Shown here one piece after another: positions 26,255 to 34,814 of a stretch of 64,000 nucleotides of DNA (within the stretch, counting starts at the first letter, position 1; every line of letters starts with the position of its first letter). The notes under the pieces were generated by a model that ran no database searches, was not told the DNA's origin, and saw nothing but the letters and a program-made list of their open reading frames with translations. Both the position numbers and the translations under genes were made by a program. Source of the DNA: an uncultured Eubacteriales bacterium (GTDB lineage: Bacteria > Bacillota > Clostridia > Oscillospirales > CAG-272); NCBI GenBank assembly GCA_934467415.1, contig CAKSLQ010000004.1:1-64000 (forward strand), written 5' to 3'.

Positions 26255-27523
26255 TTATTTCTCCGTTCTCATCAGCGCCCTTTTGCCGATGTCTTTTCTG
26301 TAGTAAGCATTTTCAAACGAGATTTTATCGACCATCCGATACGCTTCGGTAACCGCGTCGCGGAGCGTATCCGCAGTTGCCGTTACCCCAAGGACTCTGC
26401 CGCCGCTTGTGAGGAGCCTTTTTCCGTCCAGCGCGGCACCTGCGACAGAGACCGCGGAACGAAGCCGCTCCGGAATGCAGATTTCATATCCCTTCCGATA
26501 GGAGCCGGGATAGCCGTCGGATGCCATCACCACACAGCAGGCGGCACCGTTCCGAAACTTCACATCCGATTCGGACAGGGTTCCGTTTTCCGTTTTCTGC
26601 ATAATCGCGAGAAGATCGCAGTCCAAAAGGGGAAGCACCACCTGCGTTTCCGGATCTCCGAAGCGGCAGTTATATTCAATCACCTTCGGACCGTCCGGTG
26701 TCAGCATCAGACCGAAATAGAGACATCCGCGGAAGGTTCGCCCTTCCCGGTTCATTGCCTCCATGGTCGGAAGAAAGATCTCTTTTCTGCAGCGCTCGGC
26801 GATTTCCTCTGTATAGTAAGGATTGGGTGCAATGGTTCCCATGCCTCCGGTGTTCGGACCGAGATCATTGTCAAGTGCGCGCTTGTGATCCATGGAGGAG
26901 ACCATCGGGACGATAACCTTTCCGTCGGTAAAGGTGAGAACGGAAACCTCCGGACCCGTGAGAAATTCTTCAATGACGATTCGGTTGCCGCTCTGCCCGA
27001 ACTTTTTGTCCCGCATGGCATCCGTGACGGCGCGGACGGCTTCGTCACGGGTCGTTGCAACGGTCACACCTTTGCCGAGTGCCAGACCGTCCGCCTTGAT
27101 AACCACGGGAATCGGGGAGGTCTCCAGATATTCCAACGCCTTCGTAAGATCGTCAAAGACTTCGTATGCTGCGGTCGGAATATGATATTTTTTCATCAGA
27201 TTTTTGGCGAAAACCTTGCTGCCTTCAATAATGGCGGCGTCCGCTCCGGGGCCGAAGCAGGGGATTCCCGCCTCTCTCAGCCGGTCGGCACAGCCGAGCA
27301 CCAGCGGATCGTCCGGCGTAACAACGGCAAAATCAATGTGCTCCCTGACGGCAAATGAAACAATCCGTTCGATTTCGCACGCCCCAATCGGAACACAAAC
27401 GGCATCCGCGGCGATTCCGCCGTTCCCCGGCAGGGCGAAAACAACCTCTGCTGCCGGATTTTCCTTCAGCTTTTTGATTATGGCGTGTTCACGCCCTCCG
27501 CTTCCCACAACAAGAAGTTTCAT
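26255..27523 (-). CDS. purD: Phosphoribosylamine-glycine ligase
   Basis: The 422-residue ATP-grasp enzyme makes GAR from phosphoribosylamine and glycine. I start it at ATG 27523 (MKLLVVGSGGREHAIIKKL), the standard PurD N-terminus; the open frame runs further back into the 3' end of the upstream gene. Visible are PGNGGIA, KADGLALGKGVTVA at about residue 140, and LGPNTGGMGTIAP near residue 215. It lies 44 bp after the AICAR formyltransferase gene. Confidence 0.96.
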   Translation of the reverse strand: MKLLVVGSGGREHAIIKKLKENPAAEVVFALPGNGGIAADAVCVPIGACEIERIVSFAVREHIDFAVVTPDDPLVLGCADRLREAGIPCFGPGADAAIIEGSKVFAKNLMKKYHIPTAAYEVFDDLTKALEYLETSPIPVVIKADGLALGKGVTVATTRDEAVRAVTDAMRDKKFGQSGNRIVIEEFLTGPEVSVLTFTDGKVIVPMVSSMDHKRALDNDLGPNTGGMGTIAPNPYYTEEIAERCRKEIFLPTMEAMNREGRTFRGCLYFGLMLTPDGPKVIEYNCRFGDPETQVVLPLLDCDLLAIMQKTENGTLSESDVKFRNGAACCVVMASDGYPGSYRKGYEICIPERLRSAVSVAGAALDGKRLLTSGGRVLGVTATADTLRDAVTEAYRMVDKISFENAYYRKDIGKRALMRTEK

Positions 27524-27567
27524 AAAAGGAGGTACCTGCCTTTCCTGAATTTGCAGTGCTTTTCCGG

Positions 27568-28752
27568 TCAGTGATGGAACAGACGAACCCCGGTGAATGT
27601 CATGACCATGCCGTAACGGTTGCAGCATTCAATGACGGCGTCATCGCGGATGGAGCCGCCCGGTTCCGCAACGTAGCGCACACCGCTCTTCCTTGCCCGC
27701 TCAATGTTGTCGCCGAAAGGGAAAAAAGCGTCGGAACCGAGCGCAACGCCGTCGATCCCGGAAAGGTAGGAGCGGATTTCCTCATCCGTGAGCGGCTCGG
27801 GACGGTACGCGAAATATTTTTGCCAGTTCCCCTCGGCACAGACATCCTCTTCGTTTTTGTTGATGTAGCCGTCAATGACATTGTCCCGCTCCGGTCTTGC
27901 CAGTGTGGGGAGAAAGGGAAGCGCGAGCACTTTTTCGTGCTGGCGGAGAAACCACGTGTCCGCTTTGCTGCCGGCAAGGCGCGTACAGTGAATCCGGGAC
28001 TGCTGTCCGGCACCGACCCCGATCGCCTGACCGTCAAACGCATAGCAGACGGAATTGGACTGCGTGTACTTGAGCGTAATCAGGGAAATCAGCAAATCAC
28101 GCACCGCGGATGCCGGAAGCGATTTATTTGCCGTCACGATATTTTCAAGGAGCGACGGCGTAATTGCAAGCTCGTTCCTGCCTTGTTCAAAGGTGATTCC
28201 GTAGACCTGCTTGCGTTCAACGGGAGCAGGAACATACCGCGGGTCGATTTTTACAATATTGTAGTTGCCTTTGCGTTTGGATTTCAGAATTTCCAGCGCC
28301 TCCGGGTCATACCCAGGCGCAATGATTCCGTCGGAAACCTCACGCCGGATCAGCTGTGCCGTCGGGACGTCACATGGGTCCGAAAGAGCGACCCAGTCTC
28401 CGAAGGAGCACATCCGGTCGGTACCGCGCGCCCGCGCATAGGCGCAGGCAAGCGGGGAAGCGTCGAGATCCGGAAGATCCTGCACAAAACATGCTTTTTT
28501 CAGCGTTTCCGGCAGAGGGAGCCCGATGGCGGCAGAGGTGGGACTGACATGCTTGAAGGACGCAACGGCAGGGAGCCCCAGTGCCGTTTTCAGCTCCTTT
28601 ACCAGCTGGTAGGAATTGAAGGCATCCAGAAAATTGATGTATCCGGGCTTGCCGTTCAGAATTTCAATGGGGAGATCCGCACCGCTTTCCATAAAGATTT
28701 TTGCGGGCGACTGATTTGGGTTACAACCGTATTTCAGTTCAAACGATTTCAT
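27568..28752 (-). CDS. Stand-alone AICAR formyltransferase (PurH C-terminal type)
   Basis: The 394-residue protein matches the AICAR transformylase half of PurH, starting MKSFELKYGCNPNQSPAKIF. The N-terminal IMP cyclohydrolase (MGS-like) domain of normal PurH is missing. Family motifs visible are KHVSPTSAAIG (with the catalytic Lys-His pair) at about residue 67 and GVGAGQQSRIHCTRLAGSKA near residue 250. It transfers the formyl group of 10-formyl-THF to AICAR, giving FAICAR. The next upstream gene encodes a PurO-type cyclohydrolase that would close the ring. Confidence 0.93.
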   Translation of the reverse strand: MKSFELKYGCNPNQSPAKIFMESGADLPIEILNGKPGYINFLDAFNSYQLVKELKTALGLPAVASFKHVSPTSAAIGLPLPETLKKACFVQDLPDLDASPLACAYARARGTDRMCSFGDWVALSDPCDVPTAQLIRREVSDGIIAPGYDPEALEILKSKRKGNYNIVKIDPRYVPAPVERKQVYGITFEQGRNELAITPSLLENIVTANKSLPASAVRDLLISLITLKYTQSNSVCYAFDGQAIGVGAGQQSRIHCTRLAGSKADTWFLRQHEKVLALPFLPTLARPERDNVIDGYINKNEEDVCAEGNWQKYFAYRPEPLTDEEIRSYLSGIDGVALGSDAFFPFGDNIERARKSGVRYVAEPGGSIRDDAVIECCNRYGMVMTFTGVRLFHH

Positions 28753-28761
28753 AGTAACTCC

Positions 28762-29484
28762 TTACTTATTTCGATTTATCAGGCGGTTTTCTTCCGCGCC
28801 CGTTTCCAGATCGGTGTAACGGACATAAAGGGAAATGCGGTTTTCTGCGTCGAGCGCGTCCCAGAGGGAAGCGGTAAAGAAATCTGCATCATCCGGAACA
28901 GATATCCGTTCCGGTTCTCCGACGAACGTGGGAAGCGGGTTTCCGTCTCCGAGATAGGTGTGCAGAAAATGCCCGAGCCCAGGGAGCGCGGGGTAGGAGA
29001 AGGTGTAGCGATTGCAGCCGCTTCCGGCGGCATCCGCGCTTTTGAGGATGCTCATTTCATAACGGAAATCGTTTTCCGAAAATGTCAGCATGCCGCTGAT
29101 CCGTGGGGTCAGATTCGGAAAATCCGGTTCAAAGGAACGGGATTCCAATGCTTCCGAAAAGGTTTTTCCCTTCTTCAATCCCTCCAGAATCGTATCGGTC
29201 TGGTCGCCGTTGGTTACGATGAGACGGTTCTGATAGCTTCTTTGCGCCGCATAAATGATCAGGCTCGGATCCTCCACGCGGGAGGCGTCATACGGTTCCG
29301 TATAGAGCACGCCGTCCCGTTCGGCAAATATCCGGTTGCGGCTGTTGGCACTTCTCCCCATAATGAAATATGCCGAGCAGGCAGATTTTCCGTTTGCGGA
29401 TTTTCCGATGATGATTCCGCGGCCGACATAGCGGTTGCCGCGAATCCGGTCGGCGATTGGGATAGCTTCGTAAATGTCCGTCAT
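28762..29484 (-). CDS. purO: IMP cyclohydrolase, archaeal PurO-like type
   Basis: The 240-residue protein starts at ATG 29484 (MTDIYEAIPIADRIRGNRYV) behind GGAG; it overlaps the purN stop by ATGA. It matches the IMP cyclohydrolase family typified by archaeal PurO: YVGRGIIIGKSANGKSACSA, then YFIMGRSANSRNR at about residue 40. It closes FAICAR to IMP, replacing the missing cyclohydrolase half of PurH. It sits between purN and the AICAR formyltransferase gene. Confidence 0.9.
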   Translation of the reverse strand: MTDIYEAIPIADRIRGNRYVGRGIIIGKSANGKSACSAYFIMGRSANSRNRIFAERDGVLYTEPYDASRVEDPSLIIYAAQRSYQNRLIVTNGDQTDTILEGLKKGKTFSEALESRSFEPDFPNLTPRISGMLTFSENDFRYEMSILKSADAAGSGCNRYTFSYPALPGLGHFLHTYLGDGNPLPTFVGEPERISVPDDADFFTASLWDALDAENRISLYVRYTDLETGAEENRLINRNK

Positions 29485-30107
29485 GATTTTTCTTTCTCCT
29501 TCAGAATTTTTTCGGAAACCAGCTCCGCGGCGGCGGGAAGAATGTTCCATTCCGCAAGCCGCATGACCCGCTTTTGCAAAAGCTCCGGCGTATCGCCGTC
29601 ATAAACGCGGACGGCTTTCTGCAGAAGGATTTCTCCCCCGTCCGGAATTTCATTGACATAATGTACCGTTGCCCCCGTGACCTTCACGCCCTTCGCGAGT
29701 GCCGCTTCATGAACACGCAGACCGTAAAACCCGACGCCGCAGAAAGCGGGAATCAGAGAGGGGTGCACATTGATAATCCGATGGTCGAAGCGGGACGTAA
29801 AATCACGGCTGAGAATGTTCATAAATCCGGCAAGAACAATCAGATCAACCGCATATTCCTCCAGAAGAGCGCAAATCCGCGCTTCCATCCCCGCCTGCCC
29901 GCCGCAGGCTTTTTTTGCGGCGACCGCCGTCGGAATCTCCGCTTTTTCCGCCCGTTTCAGCGCATAGGCATCCGCCCGGTCGGAGATGACCAGCGCGATC
30001 CTTCCGCTGCGCAGAAGCCCCTTTTTTTGGGCGTTGATGAGCGCCCGGAGGTTGGTTCCGCCGCCGGAAACCAGCACGGCAATGTTGATTTTAAGGTTAG
30101 TTTTCAT
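29481..30107 (-). CDS. purN: Phosphoribosylglycinamide formyltransferase (10-formyl-THF type)
   Basis: The 208-residue enzyme formylates GAR with 10-formyl-THF. I start at ATG 30107 ([20 protein letters not shown]) behind CGGAG. The catalytic triad is visible in IINVHPSLIPAF (Asn, His) and VHYVNEIPDGGEILLQ (Asp). GVGFYGLRVHEAALAKGVK is the family loop. It overlaps the FNT gene by 11 bp and purO by 4 bp. Confidence 0.95.
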   Translation of the reverse strand: MKTNLKINIAVLVSGGGTNLRALINAQKKGLLRSGRIALVISDRADAYALKRAEKAEIPTAVAAKKACGGQAGMEARICALLEEYAVDLIVLAGFMNILSRDFTSRFDHRIINVHPSLIPAFCGVGFYGLRVHEAALAKGVKVTGATVHYVNEIPDGGEILLQKAVRVYDGDTPELLQKRVMRLAEWNILPAAAELVSEKILKEKEKS

Positions 30108-30702
30108 TTTTTTCTCCGATTCGCGAAAGAAGCGGCAGGAGCAGACTGCCAATCGTATTTCCGAGTACCACCGTCAAAAGAAACGCTGCGGCGCGCACAT
30201 CGGTGCAGCCGGACGTGCCGAAATAGAACATATCCGCTATGGAATGCTCAAAGCCGCTCAGAATAAAAACAGGAATGCAAAACAGAATACCGATCGGATT
30301 TTTGCCGTCCCGGAAAACGGCAACGGCAAGATACATCAGCACACCGCAGAAAGCGGAGCGGACAAGGGTCTGCGCAAAGCTTTGCTCCAGCTTTCCGGCA
30401 AAGACCGGCGCGGCGGCGGCTCCGAGAGAGGGGAGGGCATAACGGATGACAAGACCGAGCAGAAAAACAGTCAGAAGGTTTCCGGTCAGCCCTGTCAGAA
30501 GATCCCGAAGATACGTTCCGTTGAAATGATCCGTAAGAAACCCGATTTTTCCGGTAAAAAGGTAATAATCCAGATAGCAGATGCCAAGCAGGGCAACTGA
30601 AAAAAGTACGGCACCGATATACCGGTCGCAGGCAAGAAAAACGCTCCCGCCGATCGAGATGAGAATCCCGGCACAGATGCTTTTGGACAGCGTCTTCAGC
30701 AT
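30097..30702 (-). CDS. Formate/nitrite transporter (FNT) family channel, short form
   Basis: The 201-residue membrane protein has about six helices and the FNT signature [20 protein letters not shown] near residue 150. The family normally has about 270 residues; this form is short at both ends and in loops. It lies between purM and purN with overlaps on both sides (7 bp and 11 bp), so it is part of the purine operon. With fhs at the end of the same operon, its likely substrate is formate, used to make 10-formyl-THF for purine carbons. Confidence 0.85.
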   Translation of the reverse strand: MLKTLSKSICAGILISIGGSVFLACDRYIGAVLFSVALLGICYLDYYLFTGKIGFLTDHFNGTYLRDLLTGLTGNLLTVFLLGLVIRYALPSLGAAAAPVFAGKLEQSFAQTLVRSAFCGVLMYLAVAVFRDGKNPIGILFCIPVFILSGFEHSIADMFYFGTSGCTDVRAAAFLLTVVLGNTIGSLLLPLLSRIGEKNEN

Positions 30703-31739
30703 ATCCGGATCCTTTCGCTTTCGCTTTTTTCGATTTTTCCGATGATGTAAGCATCCTCTCCTGCGGAATGCAGGATCGAAAGCGCCGCGTCGGCTTCTTC
30801 CCCGGGCACCACAATGCTCATGCCGACCCCCATGTTAAAGGTGTTGAACATATCCCGCTCACTGATTTTTCCTTCCTTTGCAATCAGATCAAAAACGGGA
30901 AGCACCCGGACGGCGCTCCGGTCGATGACGGCACAAAGTCCCTCCGGAACGCTGCGGGGAATGTTTTCGTAAAAACCGCCGCCGGTGATGTGGGAGATAC
31001 CGCAGACGGAAACCTTTTCAAGCAATTCCAGCACCGGTTTTACATAAATTCTGGTCGGTGTGAGAAGCGCTTCGCCGAGCGACATACCTCCGAGCTCCGG
31101 GACGGAAACCGTCAGATCCCGGTTTTCCGCATCAAAGACCTTGCGGATCAGGGAGTAACCGTTGGAATGGGGACCGGAGGAGGGAAGGGCGATCACGATG
31201 TCTCCCGCACACATTTTCCGGTTGTCGATGATCCTGCTCTTGTCTACCATGCCGACACAAAATCCGGCAAGATCGTATTCGTCCTCCGGATAGAAGCCGG
31301 GCATTTCGGCGGTTTCCCCGCCGATGAGAGCGGCACCCGCCTGCACACATCCGTCGCAGACCCCTTTCACAATGGCGGCAATCCGTTCCGGAATGTTTTT
31401 CCCGCAGGCGATGTAGTCAAGAAAGAAGAGCGGACGGGCTCCGCAGCAGATGATGTCATTGACGCACATGGCAACACAGTCGATTCCGACCGTGTCGTGC
31501 CGGTCAAGAAGAAAGGCAAGTTTCAGCTTGGTGCCGACGCCATCCGTTCCGCTGACAAGAACCGGCTGTGACATACCGCCGAGCTTCGGCTCAAACAATC
31601 CGCCGAAGCCGCCGATTCCGGACAGAACGCCGTCGGTTTCCGTGCGTGCGATGTGCCGCTTCATCAGCTCCACCGCACGGTATCCGGCAGTAATATCCAC
31701 GCCGGCACTTGCGTATGCTTCCGATTTTGAATTTTCCAT
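30696..31739 (-). CDS. purM: Phosphoribosylformylglycinamidine cyclo-ligase (AIR synthetase)
   Basis: The 347-residue enzyme converts FGAM to AIR. Visible are [20 protein letters not shown] at about residue 65, the [20 protein letters not shown] segment, [11 protein letters not shown] near residue 140, and [15 protein letters not shown] near residue 195. It begins 5 bp after purF ends and overlaps the FNT gene by 7 bp. Confidence 0.97.
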   Translation of the reverse strand: MENSKSEAYASAGVDITAGYRAVELMKRHIARTETDGVLSGIGGFGGLFEPKLGGMSQPVLVSGTDGVGTKLKLAFLLDRHDTVGIDCVAMCVNDIICCGARPLFFLDYIACGKNIPERIAAIVKGVCDGCVQAGAALIGGETAEMPGFYPEDEYDLAGFCVGMVDKSRIIDNRKMCAGDIVIALPSSGPHSNGYSLIRKVFDAENRDLTVSVPELGGMSLGEALLTPTRIYVKPVLELLEKVSVCGISHITGGGFYENIPRSVPEGLCAVIDRSAVRVLPVFDLIAKEGKISERDMFNTFNMGVGMSIVVPGEEADAALSILHSAGEDAYIIGKIEKSESERIRIC

Positions 31740-31744
31740 TGCTT

Positions 31745-33175
31745 TTACTCCTTGTTTTCGGTCTGGGACTCAAAACGGGTTTTCCCCGGTGCGGCGGGAA
31801 CCTCGGTCGGATACCTGCCGTCAAAGCAGGCGGTGCAGTATCCGGAGCCGTGCGCCCCCTTCGCAATCTGCTTCACATTTTCCACGCTGAGATATCCGAG
31901 GGAGTCCACACCGATCCGCTCTGCAATTTCGTCCGGAGAATATTTGCATGCAATCAGGTTTTCGCGGGAATCAATGTCCGTGCCGTAATAGCACGGGTTC
32001 AGAAACGGCGGTGCGGAAACGCGCATATGGATTTCTTTTGCGCCGGCATCCCGCAAAAGACGTACAATCCGCGCGCTGGTGGTCCCGCGCACAATGGAAT
32101 CGTCGATCATTACGATGCGCTTCCCCCGGACGACCTCCGTGATCGGATTGAGTTTGATGCGGACCTGATCCTCCCGGCTTTCCTGACCGGGGGAAATGAA
32201 GGTGCGCCCGATGTACTTATTTTTGACAAATCCGAGCTCATACGGGATTCCGGACTGCTTGGAATACCCGATTGCCGCGTCAATCCCGCTGTCGGGAACC
32301 CCGATGACAACATCCGCCTGTACCGGATGCTCCAGCGCGAGGAAAGCCCCTGCGCGCATCCGCGCCGTATGAACGCTGCAACCGTCGATCACGGAATCGG
32401 GACGGGCAAAATAGATGTATTCGAACACGCACATGGAGCGCGGAACGCGGTTACAATGCGTTTTGATGCTGCGGACCCCGCCGTCCTCAAAAATCACGAT
32501 CTCGCCCGGCTGAAGGTCGCGTATGAACTCCGCGCCGACGGAATCCAGCGCACAACTTTCCGAGGCAACCACATACCTTTCATCCGGCGTTTTTCCGTAG
32601 CACAACGGGCGGAATCCGTTCTCATCCCGTACAGCAATCAGCTTGGTGTCTGACATGATGACAAGTGAATAAGCTCCCCGTAACCGGCGCATGGCGCGTT
32701 TCACTGCTTCCTCCGGCGTATCGGCATTCAGCCATTCCTTGGTGATGATGTAGGAAATGACCTCCGTATCGCTTGTGGTATGAAAAATAGAGCCGTTCAG
32801 CTCCAACTCATGGCGGAGCTCACCGGAATTGACCAGATTCCCGTTGTGTGCCAGCGCGATCCTTCCTTTGATATGATTGACGACGATCGGCTGTGCATTG
32901 TTGCGGTCGTTGGAGCCCGTGGTGCCGTACCGGACATGACCGACGGCGATTTTTCCTTTGCCGAGACGGTTCATGACCGCAGGCGTAAAAACATCGTTGA
33001 CCAAGCCGGTGTCCTTGTACCCGGTAAAAACGCTGTCCCGATTGACGACGATTCCGCAGGACTCCTGCCCCCGATGCTGGAGCGCAAAAAGCCCGTAATA
33101 GGTGGTGTGTGCAACCTCGGTCGTCTCTGGCGAAAAGATGCCGAAAACGCCGCACTCTTCTCTCAGATTACTCAT
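31745..33175 (-). CDS. purF: Amidophosphoribosyltransferase, Fe-S type
   Basis: The first committed enzyme of purine synthesis, 476 residues. The N-terminal glutaminase has its nucleophile Cys at residue 8 ([14 protein letters not shown]), implying a seven-residue propeptide that is removed. The PRPP site is [16 protein letters not shown] at about residue 345. Cysteines in [28 protein letters not shown] and GYCTACFDG match the [4Fe-4S] ligands of the Bacillus enzyme, which make it oxygen-sensitive. This fits an anaerobe. Confidence 0.97.
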   Translation of the reverse strand: MSNLREECGVFGIFSPETTEVAHTTYYGLFALQHRGQESCGIVVNRDSVFTGYKDTGLVNDVFTPAVMNRLGKGKIAVGHVRYGTTGSNDRNNAQPIVVNHIKGRIALAHNGNLVNSGELRHELELNGSIFHTTSDTEVISYIITKEWLNADTPEEAVKRAMRRLRGAYSLVIMSDTKLIAVRDENGFRPLCYGKTPDERYVVASESCALDSVGAEFIRDLQPGEIVIFEDGGVRSIKTHCNRVPRSMCVFEYIYFARPDSVIDGCSVHTARMRAGAFLALEHPVQADVVIGVPDSGIDAAIGYSKQSGIPYELGFVKNKYIGRTFISPGQESREDQVRIKLNPITEVVRGKRIVMIDDSIVRGTTSARIVRLLRDAGAKEIHMRVSAPPFLNPCYYGTDIDSRENLIACKYSPDEIAERIGVDSLGYLSVENVKQIAKGAHGSGYCTACFDGRYPTEVPAAPGKTRFESQTENKE

Positions 33176-33205
33176 AATTCCTCCGCAGTGAGAAAACGGG
33201 ACGAA

Positions 33206-33913
33206 TCAACCGAACACGCGTTTCATCATTTCCCGGTAGGCATCCTCTACGCCGCCCATGTCGCGACGGAAACGATCCTTGTCAAGCTTTTCCCCGGTGG
33301 CCGCGTCCCAGAAACGGCAGGTGTCGGGGGAAATTTCGTCCGCCAGAACGATTTTTCCGTCCGGAAGTCTGCCAAATTCCAGCTTGAAGTCCACCAGCCG
33401 GACGTTCAGCTTCAGAAAATACGCTTTCAGAACCTCATTGACCCGAAACGCCATGGATTTGATTGTTTCAATTTCCTCCCGGGTTGCAAGCCCCAGCGCC
33501 AGCGCATGATAGGAATTGAGAAGCGGATCATGCAACGCATCGTTTTTGTAGGAGAATTCGATTGTCGGCTCTGCAAAAACAATTCCTTCCTCTACACCGT
33601 AGCGCTTGGCAAACGAACCGGCGGAAATGTTCCGGACGATGACCTCCAGAGGAACGATGGAAACCTTCTTGACCAGCGCCTCCCGATCGTTCAGCTCTTC
33701 CACAAAATGCGTCGGAACTCCCTCTTTTTCAAGAAGAGAGAAGAGAAAATCCGACATCCGGTTGTTGACCGTTCCTTTTCCCGGAATGGTACCCTTTTTC
33801 AGACCGTCCAACGCCGTGGCATCATCCTTATAGGAGACAATGACCAGTGCGGGATCCTCCGTTGCAAAAACCTTTTTTGCTTTTCCTTCGTACAGCTGTT
33901 CTGCCTTTTTCAT
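33206..33913 (-). CDS. purC: SAICAR synthase
   Basis: The 235-residue enzyme joins CAIR and aspartate. Visible are [16 protein letters not shown] at the N-terminus, [19 protein letters not shown], the VEVIVRN-like segment ([20 protein letters not shown]) at about residue 95, and [20 protein letters not shown] near residue 190. It lies 25 bp after purE. Confidence 0.97.
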   Translation of the reverse strand: MKKAEQLYEGKAKKVFATEDPALVIVSYKDDATALDGLKKGTIPGKGTVNNRMSDFLFSLLEKEGVPTHFVEELNDREALVKKVSIVPLEVIVRNISAGSFAKRYGVEEGIVFAEPTIEFSYKNDALHDPLLNSYHALALGLATREEIETIKSMAFRVNEVLKAYFLKLNVRLVDFKLEFGRLPDGKIVLADEISPDTCRFWDAATGEKLDKDRFRRDMGGVEDAYREMMKRVFG

Positions 33914-33938
33914 TGATGAACCCTCCGGTTAATATGGT

Positions 33939-34433
33939 TTATATTTGAAGTTCCGCCGAGACTGCGGTATCTTTGCAAAGAACCTTTTCTGCGTCCGCCC
34001 GGCGCTTTTCCGCAAGCGCGGCGGCGAGTGCGTCATCGCCGACGGCGAAAATTTCCGCACAAAGCAAAGCGGCATTGACTGCTCCGTCTATCGCAACCGT
34101 GGCAACCGGGATGCCGGATGGCATCTGCACGGTGGATAGCAGAGCGTCAATGCCGCCGAGAGAACCTGATTTTACAGGAACACCGATGACGGGAAGCGTG
34201 GTGGACGCCGCAATGGCGCCCGCAAGGTGCGCAGCCATTCCGGCAATGGCAATGATGGCACCAAACCCGTTTTGCCTTGCTCCTGCGGAAAAGGCTTTTG
34301 CTTCTTCGGGCGTGCGGTGCGCGGAATACACGTGTACCTCAAAGGGAATACCGAACAATGAAAGCATTTCGGTAGCTTTTCTTGCAACGGGCAGATCGCT
34401 GTCGCTTCCCATGATTACGGCAACTTTTTTCAT
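33939..34433 (-). CDS. purE: PurE carboxylase/mutase
   Basis: The 164-residue protein has the PurE motifs MGSDSDLPVARKATEML and VYSAHRTPEEAKAF. It makes CAIR, either from N5-CAIR (class I, which needs PurK) or directly from AIR and CO2 (class II). No purK is present in this operon, so class II is possible; that inference needs the rest of the genome. It is the first structural gene of the operon and follows the riboswitch/terminator leader, with AGGAGGT just before the ATG. Confidence 0.95.
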   Translation of the reverse strand: MKKVAVIMGSDSDLPVARKATEMLSLFGIPFEVHVYSAHRTPEEAKAFSAGARQNGFGAIIAIAGMAAHLAGAIAASTTLPVIGVPVKSGSLGGIDALLSTVQMPSGIPVATVAIDGAVNAALLCAEIFAVGDDALAAALAEKRRADAEKVLCKDTAVSAELQI

Positions 34434-34457
34434 CGGATAAACCTCCTGTCGGAAAAT

Positions 34458-34506
34458 GAAAAAACAAAAAGAGCGCAGTTAAGGCTTGATAGTAACTTAA
34501 CTGCGC
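34458..34506 (-). terminator. Leader terminator of the purine operon (riboswitch expression platform)
   Basis: On the minus strand GCGCAGTTAAG (34506-34496), loop, CTTAACTGCGC (34483-34473) is followed by a U-rich run. It lies between the aptamer and the purE ribosome binding site. Its 5' arm overlaps the GGGCGC end of the aptamer, so ligand binding and terminator folding compete. Confidence 0.85.
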
Positions 34507-34590
34507 CCAGACGGTCGGCGGAGAGACAACCTCTCCCTTATTATTCTTTGCTCCCGCGCAGTATTCTCTGCAGATCCGTCAGTCACAAAG
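34503..34590 (-). ncRNA. ZTP (pfl) riboswitch aptamer
   Basis: The minus strand carries the conserved blocks of the ZTP/pfl motif in order: GTGACTGACGG (34586-34576), a small GCAG/CTGC hairpin, GCGGGAGC, a linker with its own GGGAGAG/CTCTCC hairpin, then CCGTCTGGGCGC (34514-34503). GACGG pairs with CCGTC to form P1. The family consensus is GUGACUGGCG ... CGGGGAGC ... CCGCCUGGGCA, so the two P1 arms here have changed together. ZTP riboswitches sense the AICAR triphosphate made when 10-formyl-THF is short, and turn on purine and folate genes. The operon below, with fhs, fits exactly. Confidence 0.85.
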
Positions 34591-34731
34591 AACCTCTTCA
34601 CGTTCAGTGTAACATAGTCATCACAAAAAATCAAGTGTGCATCGTCAGAAAATCATCGGCGTTTTTGCGCCCGGATTTTGTAGGCTTTGCATAGAAATTC
34701 GTATTTCGCAAAAGAACCCCGTTGTTTGTGC

Positions 34732-34760
34732 TTGACACGGAGAAATAAGTATGGTAAAAT
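34732..34760 (+). promoter_or_regulatory. Promoter of the pyrimidine operon
   Basis: TTGACA (34732-34737), 17 bp, TAAAAT (34755-34760). The leader is about 48 nt. It holds a hairpin CCCGGC (34781-34786), GGAT, GCCGGG (34791-34796) that ends 5 nt before the AAGGAGG ribosome binding site (34802-34808). No PyrR-type attenuator is visible. Confidence 0.8.
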
Positions 34761-34814
34761 GCAGAGATAGAAGAAGAACTCCCGGCGGATGCCGGGTGCA
34801 GAAGGAGGAGCAGA

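Noticed and set aside
34441..34640. Purine (guanine) or THF riboswitch as the purE leader.
   Set aside because: The conserved cores of those classes are absent, while all conserved blocks of the ZTP motif are present in order.
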